Source: Bacteroidota bacterium (GTDB lineage: Bacteria > Bacteroidota > Bacteroidia > Cytophagales > Cyclobacteriaceae). From it: a stretch of 12,410 bases of DNA. The notes beneath the pieces are model-generated. The model made no database searches and was not told the origin of the DNA. It saw nothing but the letters and a program-made list of their open reading frames with translations. Positions 6,587-12,410 of the stretch are shown in pieces (within the stretch, counting starts at the first letter, position 1; every line of letters starts with the position of its first letter). The translations under genes and the position numbers were made by a program. The stretch spans positions 1 through 12,410 of the forward strand of contig JAEWLI010000149.1 of NCBI GenBank assembly GCA_023393375.1. Direction: 5' to 3'.

Positions 6587-9349
6587 ATGCGTCTGGATAT
6601 TTTAGATAAACAGCACAATGAGGAGGATCTGATTTTTCAAAATCCCGGAAAGGGTTTTGCCGCAAGTTGTATCTTATTGGATCAGTACCTGTTGAAAATT
6701 ATCCTGTCTGGCAAACTAACCTATCCCGATTCCATCCAATTGATTGAAAAGCTGAATGAAGCTGTTTCTCAAAATATAACCCTTGATGGATTCAATAAAA
6801 GCTTTTATATGCTTATTGAAGCCAGAAACCTGACCGCCATAGACTACCGATCCAAAAAATTATTATCGAAATTCCTGACAAGGTATTACGACCACCCTTT
6901 TGTCAGATACATAACCGTAGTCAGTACCAATCATTTTTTATTCTCTTTGGGAGCTTATTATAATAAAATTATGCGTAATGCACCGATCAGCTTTCATAGT
7001 ACAGAAAAAAGTGCTGTGAAAATGATATTTCAGAAAAGATTCAATAACAATGAAATGTGGTTCGAAAAGGATAATGGAAAAGAGAACCAGCAAATTCTAC
7101 AAAAAAGTTTTATGTATTTCGAAGGCGACCGGCTCAACGTGGAAAGCGCAGATGACTGGAACGTTAAAGATTTCGACAATAAATACAGGCATAATATTTT
7201 TATTGTGAATAACAGTATTGTCGTAGTAAAGGCAAATGGTTATCTGATGGATAAACACATTTATCTGCAGGCCAATGTTTTGAAAAAAGCGATAATATAT
7301 GCAGGAGAGCAAAAACTTAAATTGATCCTGGATTATTCAGAAGTTACTGATATTCAAAGATCTGCTAAAAAACTGCTGGAAAAGATTGGGAAAGACCTCA
7401 ATGCCAATTGGGAAGATGTTTATATGGTGTTTTCCAAATCCCTCAAGCTTGTCTACAAAATGTATTTTTTGTTTCGGCCCAATAGGTCAACGGTTTATAA
7501 ATCCGTAGACAATGTAGATGAAGCTTTAAGGATCATTTTTAGCAAAAAGGCATCTAAACCGGTCAACGAGAATAAGGTATTAAAAAACGATCCGGCAAAA
7601 AATTTCAATGATCTGAGCAAGAAGGAGCTCATAAATATCATCCTGAAGCTTCAGCAGGAGAATATAGCTGTAAAGAATGGTCATAATGAAAAGATCAATA
7701 AATTATTTGAGGTAGTCAGCCGCATAACATGGGATGAAGACTTTAAACCATCGCCTATTGAAATTGAGAATGAGGAAGATGAATTTTTCGACTTATATAA
7801 TTCTGTATCGCTATTGCAGCAGGATGTATTCGAAATGGTAGAAGAGTTGAAAGACCTGAATAAAAGTTTGGAAGTGAAGGTGGAAGAAAGGACGAAAACT
7901 ATTGCTGATAAAGAGGCCAGCTTATCATCCCTCATCGAAAATACCAAAGATCTTATTTGTTCGGTCGATAAAAATTATAATCTATTGGTAGCCAATTCTG
8001 CCTATAAAGATTTTATCAAGGAGAATTATAATGATGAAATAAAGCCAGGAGACAATGTCTTGGCCGGACTTCATGATGATATTGTAAGTTACTGGAAACC
8101 ATTTTATGACCGGGCATTAAAAGGAGAAACCTTTGAATTAATCGAAACCCGGTTAATTGACAGTAGAAAAGCTTTTTTTGAAATTTCGTTTAATCCTATT
8201 TGGAACAAGAACAAAGAGGTATCCGGTTTTTCTGTATTTATCAGGGAAATCACAATGCAAAAAGAAGCTGAACAAACCCTTTTGCGGAGCCAGCAATTAT
8301 TAGCTTCTATCAATCACAATATTAAAGAAGCCATTTATCGAAGCAATGAAGATGGTCAGATCATTTATGTAAATCCTGCTTTCGTGGAAATGTTCGGTTA
8401 TACCAGTGAAGAAGAGGTGAGTGCTTTAACATTTGGCAATCTGTATTGGAACCAGGATGACAGAAGCCGGCTGCTAAAAACCGTAAAAGATGATGGCAGA
8501 ATTACCAATATTGAAATTAAATTCAAGAAAAAAGACGGCACTTACTTTTGGGGATTGATTACCAGTAGTAAAGTAGTCGATCATAAGGGCAATGAGTTTT
8601 ATGATGGGGCGATCAGAAATATTAGTAGTATAAAAGAAACTGATTTCAAGGTAAAAAAGCAAAACGAAGAGCTGAAAAAAGTAAATACCGAATTAGACCG
8701 GTTTGTATATAGTGCTTCTCATGATTTGCGCGCTCCTTTGTTGTCCATTCTGGGTTTGATCGGGATAGCCAAAATGGAGAAAACTGAAGTCGAACGGAAT
8801 AGCTGCCTGAATATGATGGAAAAGAGCATCAGAAAACTGGATAGCTTTATTCAGGACATCATCAACTATTCCAGGAATAAGCGGTTGATTGTAAACCGGG
8901 ATAAGATAGAATTCGAAAAACTACTGGGAGAAATATTTAACGATCTGCAATATCTCAAAAAAAGCTCGTCTGTTGAGAGAAGGATTCATGTGGAATCCAA
9001 CGATGATTTTTATACCGATTTGCGCAGGTTGAAGATCATTCTATACAATATTATTTCCAATTCCATTGTGTACAGTGCTACAGTAAGAGAAGCTTTCGTG
9101 GAAGTTACTGTAGTGGTGAAGGATAAATTTGCGACAATTGTCGTGAGCGATAACGGGCAGGGAATTCCTGATGTACATTTGGAAAAGATCTTCAACATGT
9201 TTTACAGGGCGTCAGAAGAAGAAGCAGGATCAGGCTTAGGATTATATATCGTCAAAGAAACTATCGAAACGCTTGATGGAAGTATTACCGTTTCATCCAA
9301 TGTAGGTCGTGGGGCTACATTTACATTTACTTTGCCAAATTTGAAATAG
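6587..9349 (+). CDS. Soluble sensor histidine kinase with two STAS-like N-terminal domains and two PAS domains
   Basis: The 920-residue protein has no signal peptide or membrane segment, so it should be cytosolic. Two related N-terminal units (about 28-150 and 204-320) resemble STAS domains. Each has an FYMLIEARNLTAID- or LILDYSEVTDIQ-type strand, then SKKLL or AKKLL, and ends AVKMIFQK or ALRIIFSK. Probable coiled coils follow (about 340-375 and 400-445). PAS1 spans about 447-557, and PAS2 about 568-683 with a PAC-like end. The HisKA H-box is SASHDLRAP with phospho-acceptor H712. The HATPase has N821 and N825 (N box), SDNGQGIP (854-861), IFNMFYRA (868-875) and GSGLGL (881-886). All catalytic motifs are intact, so it should autophosphorylate. 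No receiver domain or response regulator gene is in the window, making it an orphan kinase. The ATG at 6587 is the first usable start after an in-frame stop. The input signal is unknown. Confidence 0.93.
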   Translation: MRLDILDKQHNEEDLIFQNPGKGFAASCILLDQYLLKIILSGKLTYPDSIQLIEKLNEAVSQNITLDGFNKSFYMLIEARNLTAIDYRSKKLLSKFLTRYYDHPFVRYITVVSTNHFLFSLGAYYNKIMRNAPISFHSTEKSAVKMIFQKRFNNNEMWFEKDNGKENQQILQKSFMYFEGDRLNVESADDWNVKDFDNKYRHNIFIVNNSIVVVKANGYLMDKHIYLQANVLKKAIIYAGEQKLKLILDYSEVTDIQRSAKKLLEKIGKDLNANWEDVYMVFSKSLKLVYKMYFLFRPNRSTVYKSVDNVDEALRIIFSKKASKPVNENKVLKNDPAKNFNDLSKKELINIILKLQQENIAVKNGHNEKINKLFEVVSRITWDEDFKPSPIEIENEEDEFFDLYNSVSLLQQDVFEMVEELKDLNKSLEVKVEERTKTIADKEASLSSLIENTKDLICSVDKNYNLLVANSAYKDFIKENYNDEIKPGDNVLAGLHDDIVSYWKPFYDRALKGETFELIETRLIDSRKAFFEISFNPIWNKNKEVSGFSVFIREITMQKEAEQTLLRSQQLLASINHNIKEAIYRSNEDGQIIYVNPAFVEMFGYTSEEEVSALTFGNLYWNQDDRSRLLKTVKDDGRITNIEIKFKKKDGTYFWGLITSSKVVDHKGNEFYDGAIRNISSIKETDFKVKKQNEELKKVNTELDRFVYSASHDLRAPLLSILGLIGIAKMEKTEVERNSCLNMMEKSIRKLDSFIQDIINYSRNKRLIVNRDKIEFEKLLGEIFNDLQYLKKSSSVERRIHVESNDDFYTDLRRLKIILYNIISNSIVYSATVREAFVEVTVVVKDKFATIVVSDNGQGIPDVHLEKIFNMFYRASEEEAGSGLGLYIVKETIETLDGSITVSSNVGRGATFTFTLPNLK

Positions 9350-9411
9350 TGTGATCATTTTCAACCCCAGCAATCCATCCAATTGTTGGACATAATCAAA
9401 TTTCGTTCGTT

Positions 9412-9441
9412 TTTGTACATTTATTCATTTTCTTTTCTTTG
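9412..9441 (+). promoter_or_regulatory. Weak promoter candidate for the PspC gene
   Basis: TTTG (9412-9415) is followed after 18 bases by TTTCTTTG (9434-9441), one mismatch from the TAnnTTTG consensus. Spacing fits Bacteroidota promoters, and the element lies shortly before both possible PspC starts. Confidence 0.3.
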
Positions 9442-9509
9442 AATAAAGCTAAATTTCAATGATTTAACATTTGGCATCCTTATTGGATTCATTTATTAAA
9501 ACATTTGAG

Positions 9510-9713
9510 ATGATGGTAAAAAATAGATTAACACGTTCAAGGAATAAGATGATAGCCGGAGTGTGTGCTGGTATTGGTGAATGGTTGGGTTGGGATCCTA
9601 CTTTGATCAGGATTTTATATGTTGTCCTCTCGGTATTAAGTATTGGGTTTCCTGGTATACTTGTTTATATCATTCTTTGGGTGATCATGCCCGATGACGG
9701 CACGTATTATTAA
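9510..9713 (+). CDS. Single-domain PspC family membrane protein
   Basis: This small protein is a stand-alone PspC domain: LTRSRNKMIAGVCAGIGEWLGWDPTLIRI followed by one hydrophobic segment (ILYVVLSVLSIGFPGILVYIILWVIMP) and a short polar tail. PspC proteins are inner-membrane components linked to phage-shock or envelope stress in some bacteria; in Bacteroidota the role is mostly inferred. Start choice: the frame also allows TTG at 9471, directly after an in-frame stop, giving 80 residues. The ATG at 9510 gives 67 residues, begins nearer the conserved domain, and uses a more common codon, so it is preferred. ATG 9513 is a further alternative. No Shine-Dalgarno site helps. It lies 160 bases after the kinase gene on the same strand and ends 6 bases before the convergent TPR gene. 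Confidence 0.85.
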   Translation: MMVKNRLTRSRNKMIAGVCAGIGEWLGWDPTLIRILYVVLSVLSIGFPGILVYIILWVIMPDDGTYY

Positions 9714-9719
9714 TGTTGC

Positions 9720-10040
9720 TTAATCTTCCAAAAGGTGGTTGTGATATGCATTCTGAAGTTCTAACTGAGTATGCATATTCTGCTGGGATGCTGCTATCTT
9801 GATCCCCTTTTCATAAGCACTCCTTGCCTTTTCATTTTCACCTAATTCAGAATATAAGGTGGCCGCTTGATAATAGGTGGGCAGATAATTCTCATGTTTA
9901 TTCATTAAAAGCTCATAATAATGTATAGCACGTTCCGGTTCAAATTTTTGATATTCTAAAGCGATGGCATAAATAATAAATGGATCCGTAGGTTCTTGTT
10001 CTAATAATTGAAGCAAACTTTTCAGTCTTTCAAGTGGCAT
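9720..10040 (-). CDS. Small tetratricopeptide repeat (TPR) protein
   Basis: The 106-residue protein is almost entirely helical TPR sequence. One repeat is visible at about 18-50 (IIYAIALEYQKF, then AIHYYELLM) and a second at about 52-86 (YYQAATLYSELGENEKARSAYEKG), which shows the classic TPR spacing of small and aromatic residues. A leading helix (4-15) and a C-terminal helix (about 87-105) complete a short solenoid. No signal peptide, membrane segment or catalytic motif is present, so it is probably a cytosolic protein-protein interaction module; the partner is unknown. It converges on the PspC gene with a 6-base gap and is divergent from the nuclease gene. The first ATG gives an intact first helix. 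Confidence 0.85.
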   Translation of the reverse strand: MPLERLKSLLQLLEQEPTDPFIIYAIALEYQKFEPERAIHYYELLMNKHENYLPTYYQAATLYSELGENEKARSAYEKGIKIAASQQNMHTQLELQNAYHNHLLED

Positions 10041-10239
10041 AATTTTGTCAAATAGGGTTCAAATAAGATTCTCTGCTGCAAAATAATGAAATTACAGTTA
10101 TATTGTTGAGAAAGTTAAAAAGATTTTTATAATATTGTCACTATATCTGTTTACAATCAGGTGGTTTTTTATTTTAGTTGATGTTAATGAACTTGTCTCT
10201 GAACAAAACACAAAAGATAAAATTAAATAGATAAGTTCA

Positions 10240-10247
10240 TATATTTG
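10240..10247 (+). promoter_or_regulatory. -7 promoter element (TATATTTG) of the nuclease-oxidoreductase operon
   Basis: TATATTTG matches the Bacteroidota TAnnTTTG -7 element and lies 25 bases before the GTG start, giving a short leader that still contains the GGAG site. No TTG is found at the proper -33 distance, so this is a partial match. Confidence 0.45.
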
Positions 10248-10260
10248 TGCATTACAAAAA

Positions 10261-10264
10261 GGAG
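10261..10264 (+). promoter_or_regulatory. Shine-Dalgarno GGAG deciding a GTG start
   Basis: AAAGGAGC (10258-10265) lies 8 bases before GTG 10273. Upstream in frame there is only a stop (TAG at 10228) and no ATG, so this site supports GTG as the true start. Confidence 0.6.
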
Positions 10265-10272
10265 CGAAATTC

Positions 10273-10887
10273 GTGGATAAAATTAAACTGGAAATATTAG
10301 GATTATCATCAAGTCAATCCCAATCTGGGTCTTTTGCATTGGTATTAGGTGAAGTAGGAAGCAACAGAAGACTACCCATTATCATTGGGATGTTTGAAGC
10401 ACAGGCAATTGCGATAGAAATTGAAAAAATTATCCCCAACCGGCCAATGACGCACGATTTATTTAAGTCATTTGCCAATTCTTTTAATTTTACTGTCAAA
10501 GAAGTAATCATATCAGATCTTAAAGAAGGAGTGTTTTTTGCAAAAATTATTTGTGACGACGGCATAAATACAACAGAAATTGATGCACGTCCTTCAGACG
10601 CCATTGCTATCGGCCTTAGATTCAATGCCCCGTTTTTTACGTACGAAACCATTTTGTCAGAAGCAGGTATTGTTTTGTCTGAAGAAGGGGAAGAAGAAAA
10701 GGAGCCTACAGTAAAATCAAAAGTGAAAAAAGAACCATCAACCTCTTCATCCTCGAAAAAATCATTCAATGAACAATTGAAAGATCTGTCATTCGAGAAA
10801 TTGCAGGAGATGTTATCAAAAGCAATTGAAAAAGAGGATTATGAAAAAGCCGCTAAGATTCGCGATGAGATGAACCTCAGGAACTGA
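10273..10887 (+). CDS. Bifunctional nuclease (BFN/DUF151) family protein with C-terminal UVR motif
   Basis: The 204-residue protein starts with GTG. Residues about 1-135 form a BFN/DUF151 domain: KIKLEILGLS, LPIIIGMFEAQAIAIEIEK (34-52), RPMTHDLF, and the conserved DARPSDAIAIGLR (124-136). A low-complexity linker rich in E, K and S (about 141-163) follows. A UVR motif ends the protein (about 164-202), with FEKLQEMLSKAIEKEDYEKAAKIRDEM, the helical hairpin that UvrB and UvrC use for contact. Family members have been described as nucleases acting on DNA and RNA, but the catalytic role is not well settled. The UVR tail suggests a link to nucleotide excision repair, which is an inference. It is probably co-transcribed with the quinone oxidoreductase gene 28 bases downstream. 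No membrane or signal segment is present. Confidence 0.9.
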   Translation: MDKIKLEILGLSSSQSQSGSFALVLGEVGSNRRLPIIIGMFEAQAIAIEIEKIIPNRPMTHDLFKSFANSFNFTVKEVIISDLKEGVFFAKIICDDGINTTEIDARPSDAIAIGLRFNAPFFTYETILSEAGIVLSEEGEEEKEPTVKSKVKKEPSTSSSSKKSFNEQLKDLSFEKLQEMLSKAIEKEDYEKAAKIRDEMNLRN

Positions 10888-10915
10888 TTTTTTTATGCTT
10901 GCTCACCTTTAAAAA

Positions 10916-11926
10916 ATGAGCACAATTTCAACCAACAAACAAGACATGAGAGCTATTTTAGTACAGTCCCCGGGAGAAGTGGAAAATCTTTTTATTGGTG
11001 TTTACCCACAGCCCAAACCATCTGCAAATGAAATACTCATAAAGGTTGAAGCCGCTGGTGTAAACAGGGCAGATATTTTGCAACGAAAGGGCAAATACCC
11101 TCCTCCTGCAGGTGCAAGTGAATTATTGGGATTGGAAATATCAGGCACTGTAGCAGAGGTAGGAAAAAGCTGCACAAAATGGAAAGTGGGTGATCACATA
11201 ATGGGGCTATTACCTGGTGGTGGTTATGCGGAATATACAGTTATCCATGAAGATATGGCATTGCCTAAGCCTGATTACTTAACCTTCGAACAGGCAGCCG
11301 CTATCCCAGAGGTGTTTTTAACAGCTTATCAGGCACTGGTATGGTTAGCTGGTATTCAAGAAACTGAACGCGTGTTGATTCACGCAGGAGCCAGTGGAGT
11401 AGGGTCTGCGGCTATTCAGTTAGCCAAAACTTTTAATGCCGAAGTATTTGTCACGGCATCTGCAGGAAAGCATGATATATGCCGAAAATTAGGTGCCGAT
11501 CACATCATTGACTATAAAACCACTTCTTTTGAGGAATATGTTAAAGCAAAAACTTCAGGTAAAGGAGTACATATTGTAGTTGATTTTATTGGTGGGCCAT
11601 ATTTTAAATTTAATATTAATAGTTTGTCATTAGATGGCCGGCTAGTCATGCTGGCATTAATGGGAAGTGGCCCTGTAAGTGAAATAGATCTGCGAAAAAT
11701 TATAGGCAAAAGGTTAAAAGTAATGGGTTCTACGCTGCGTTCCCGTACTTTAGATTATCAAATCCGATTGACAAAAGATTTTTCTGATTCTTCAATTCCT
11801 TATTTCCATTCGGGACAATTACAGCCTGTAGTAGACCGTGTATTCGATTGGAAAGAAGTAGCACAGGCACATACCTATATGGAAGAAAACAGAAATTCCG
11901 GTAAAATTATCCTAAAAATAAACTGA
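10916..11926 (+). CDS. Zinc-free NAD(P)H quinone oxidoreductase (PIG3/TP53I3-like MDR family)
   Basis: The 336-residue cytosolic protein belongs to the medium-chain dehydrogenase/reductase superfamily, quinone oxidoreductase branch close to the PIG3 group. The N-terminal GroES-like part has VNRADILQRKGKYPPPAG (49-66), LGLEISGTV (72-80) and GGGYAEY (101-107). The Rossmann part has HAGASGVGSAAIQLAK (156-171), the dinucleotide-binding motif expected for NADPH, and KLGADHIIDY (191-200). Zinc-binding cysteines of alcohol dehydrogenases are absent, as in this branch. It should reduce quinones or other activated carbonyls. Start choice: ATG 10916 gives ten extra residues (MSTISTNKQD); ATG 10946 (MRAILVQSPG) aligns better with the usual family start and may be the true one. 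It follows the nuclease gene by 28 bases. Confidence 0.93.
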   Translation: MSTISTNKQDMRAILVQSPGEVENLFIGVYPQPKPSANEILIKVEAAGVNRADILQRKGKYPPPAGASELLGLEISGTVAEVGKSCTKWKVGDHIMGLLPGGGYAEYTVIHEDMALPKPDYLTFEQAAAIPEVFLTAYQALVWLAGIQETERVLIHAGASGVGSAAIQLAKTFNAEVFVTASAGKHDICRKLGADHIIDYKTTSFEEYVKAKTSGKGVHIVVDFIGGPYFKFNINSLSLDGRLVMLALMGSGPVSEIDLRKIIGKRLKVMGSTLRSRTLDYQIRLTKDFSDSSIPYFHSGQLQPVVDRVFDWKEVAQAHTYMEENRNSGKIILKIN

Positions 11927-12337
11927 ATAAAGTTTATAAATTTTCAGCAGTTAGTATAGTAGTCTTCTCATCAATCAATTTTTTAGTACTCAGGAATAAT
12001 TATTTTCTCATGCCATAAGAATTTGTCGGGTATTCTTAAAATCACAAAAACTTATCAAATCATTGAAAAAAAACGATCACGAATGAAATGTTTTTTTAAT
12101 TATGATTGTTTAGTAAATGCAAATTTAAGTATTTAAAAAAGATCATTAGCCAAATAAAGTTATCTTAAAGCCTAAAATTTCGAAATACTATTATCCTATT
12201 ATTTTAAATATTGCATTTTTAAACTAATAAAAGGCAGTAATAGTAACAAATTTACAAGTAAAGCCTGTAATTATAGAAAAAATATAAAAAACGACTCATA
12301 AAGTTGTGATTTTTATAATTAAGATGATTTATTTTGT

Positions 12338-12345
12338 TATATTTG
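12338..12345 (+). promoter_or_regulatory. -7 promoter element (TATATTTG) near the right edge
   Basis: TATATTTG matches TAnnTTTG and is identical to the element before the nuclease gene. No TTG lies at the standard -33 distance. Transcription would start near 12352, just before the hairpin at 12366-12391, and run out of the window. Confidence 0.4.
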
Positions 12346-12365
12346 TAAGCTGTTTTCTGCTGAAG

Positions 12366-12391
12366 CACCTGGATCATGGCTGAGTCAGGTG
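12366..12391 (+). other. Hairpin leader flanked by TGAAGCA direct repeats, with a 7-codon ORF
   Basis: CACCTG (12366-12371) pairs with CAGGTG (12386-12391). Inside, TCA (12374-12376) can pair with TGA (12381-12383) around a TGGC loop. TGAAGCA occurs directly before (12361-12367) and after (12390-12396) the stem. ATG 12376 opens a 7-codon frame (MAESGEA) whose TGA overlaps ATG 12396 as ATGA; the frame from 12396 stays open to the edge. It may be the leader of the next gene. Confidence 0.35.
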
Positions 12392-12410
12392 AAGCATGAG
12401 ATCTTTAAGC

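Larger units (their letters stand above)
11927..12410. other. Long AT-rich intergenic region at the right edge
   Basis: This 484-base region contains no complete gene on either strand. It is very AT-rich between 11930 and 12330. It holds an A-run/T-run inverted repeat (AAAAAAAC 12067-12074 and GTTTTTTT 12090-12097, 15-base loop) inside an outer AATCAT/ATGATT pair (12058-12063 and 12102-12107). It also holds a minus-strand promoter-like pattern (12120-12153) and, from 12338, a promoter-like element with a structured leader. No GC-rich terminator for the oxidoreductase gene was seen. Confidence 0.6.

Noticed and set aside
7681..7947. 88-codon minus-strand open frame inside the kinase
   Set aside because: The serine-rich translation is what is expected from antisense of a Glu/Lys/Asn-rich coiled-coil region.
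9378..9390. TCCAA-TTG-TTGGA small hairpin as the kinase terminator
   Set aside because: The stem has 5 bp with a 3-base loop and no T-tract directly after it.
10314..10769. 151-codon minus-strand open frame
   Set aside because: It lies entirely antisense to the well-supported BFN nuclease gene, and its translation shows no recognisable domain; it is a shadow of the coding frame.
12067..12097. A-run/T-run inverted repeat as a bidirectional terminator
   Set aside because: There is no GC-rich stem between the runs; such A/T pairing is expected by chance in this composition.
1..12410. CRISPR arrays, tRNA or rRNA genes, insertion sequences, phage genes
   Set aside because: No regularly spaced repeats, cloverleaf sequences, transposase motifs or terminal repeats were seen on either strand.

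Overview
The window looks like chromosomal DNA of a Bacteroidota, most likely a Cytophagales-type bacterium. It is AT-rich, most genes lack a Shine-Dalgarno site, and several intergenic regions carry the TAnnTTTG -7 promoter element typical of the phylum. Typical Bacteroidota protein architectures also occur: secreted LamG-OmpA fusions, tandem Ig-like repeats, a nuclease with a UVR tail, and the ligase-associated exonuclease and ligase pair. No mobile element, CRISPR array, tRNA or rRNA was found. The genus cannot be read from this sequence.

Layout, left to right. Positions 3-536 are the 3' end of a repeat protein that starts outside the window. It is followed by a secreted LamG + beta-sandwich + OmpA envelope protein (617-1972). 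murB (2098-3114) makes a peptidoglycan precursor. It converges on a minus-strand pair: an ATP-dependent DNA ligase (3190-4779) and a metallo-beta-lactamase-fold DNA exonuclease (4776-5798), which overlap by ATGA. Upstream of the pair are two copies of the perfect palindrome CTATCGATAG, and then a small secreted protein with a carboxypeptidase-regulatory-like fold (5873-6232).

A 354-base divergent region (6233-6586) separates this block from a 920-residue soluble sensor histidine kinase (6587-9349). The kinase has two related STAS-like N-terminal domains, two PAS domains, and intact HisKA and HATPase domains. A one-domain PspC membrane protein (9510-9713) follows and converges, 6 bases apart, on a short TPR protein (9720-10040). 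A GTG-started bifunctional nuclease with a UVR tail (10273-10887) and a zinc-free quinone oxidoreductase (10916-11926) probably form an operon. The last 484 bases have no complete gene, but end with a promoter-like element, a hairpin and a possible start of the next gene.

Themes: envelope biogenesis (OmpA protein, murB, PspC) and DNA repair (exonuclease-ligase pair, perhaps the nuclease). The most interesting signals are the duplicated sensory module of the kinase, the exonuclease-ligase pair without its usual helicase and phosphoesterase neighbours, the double palindrome before it, and the structured leader at the right edge.
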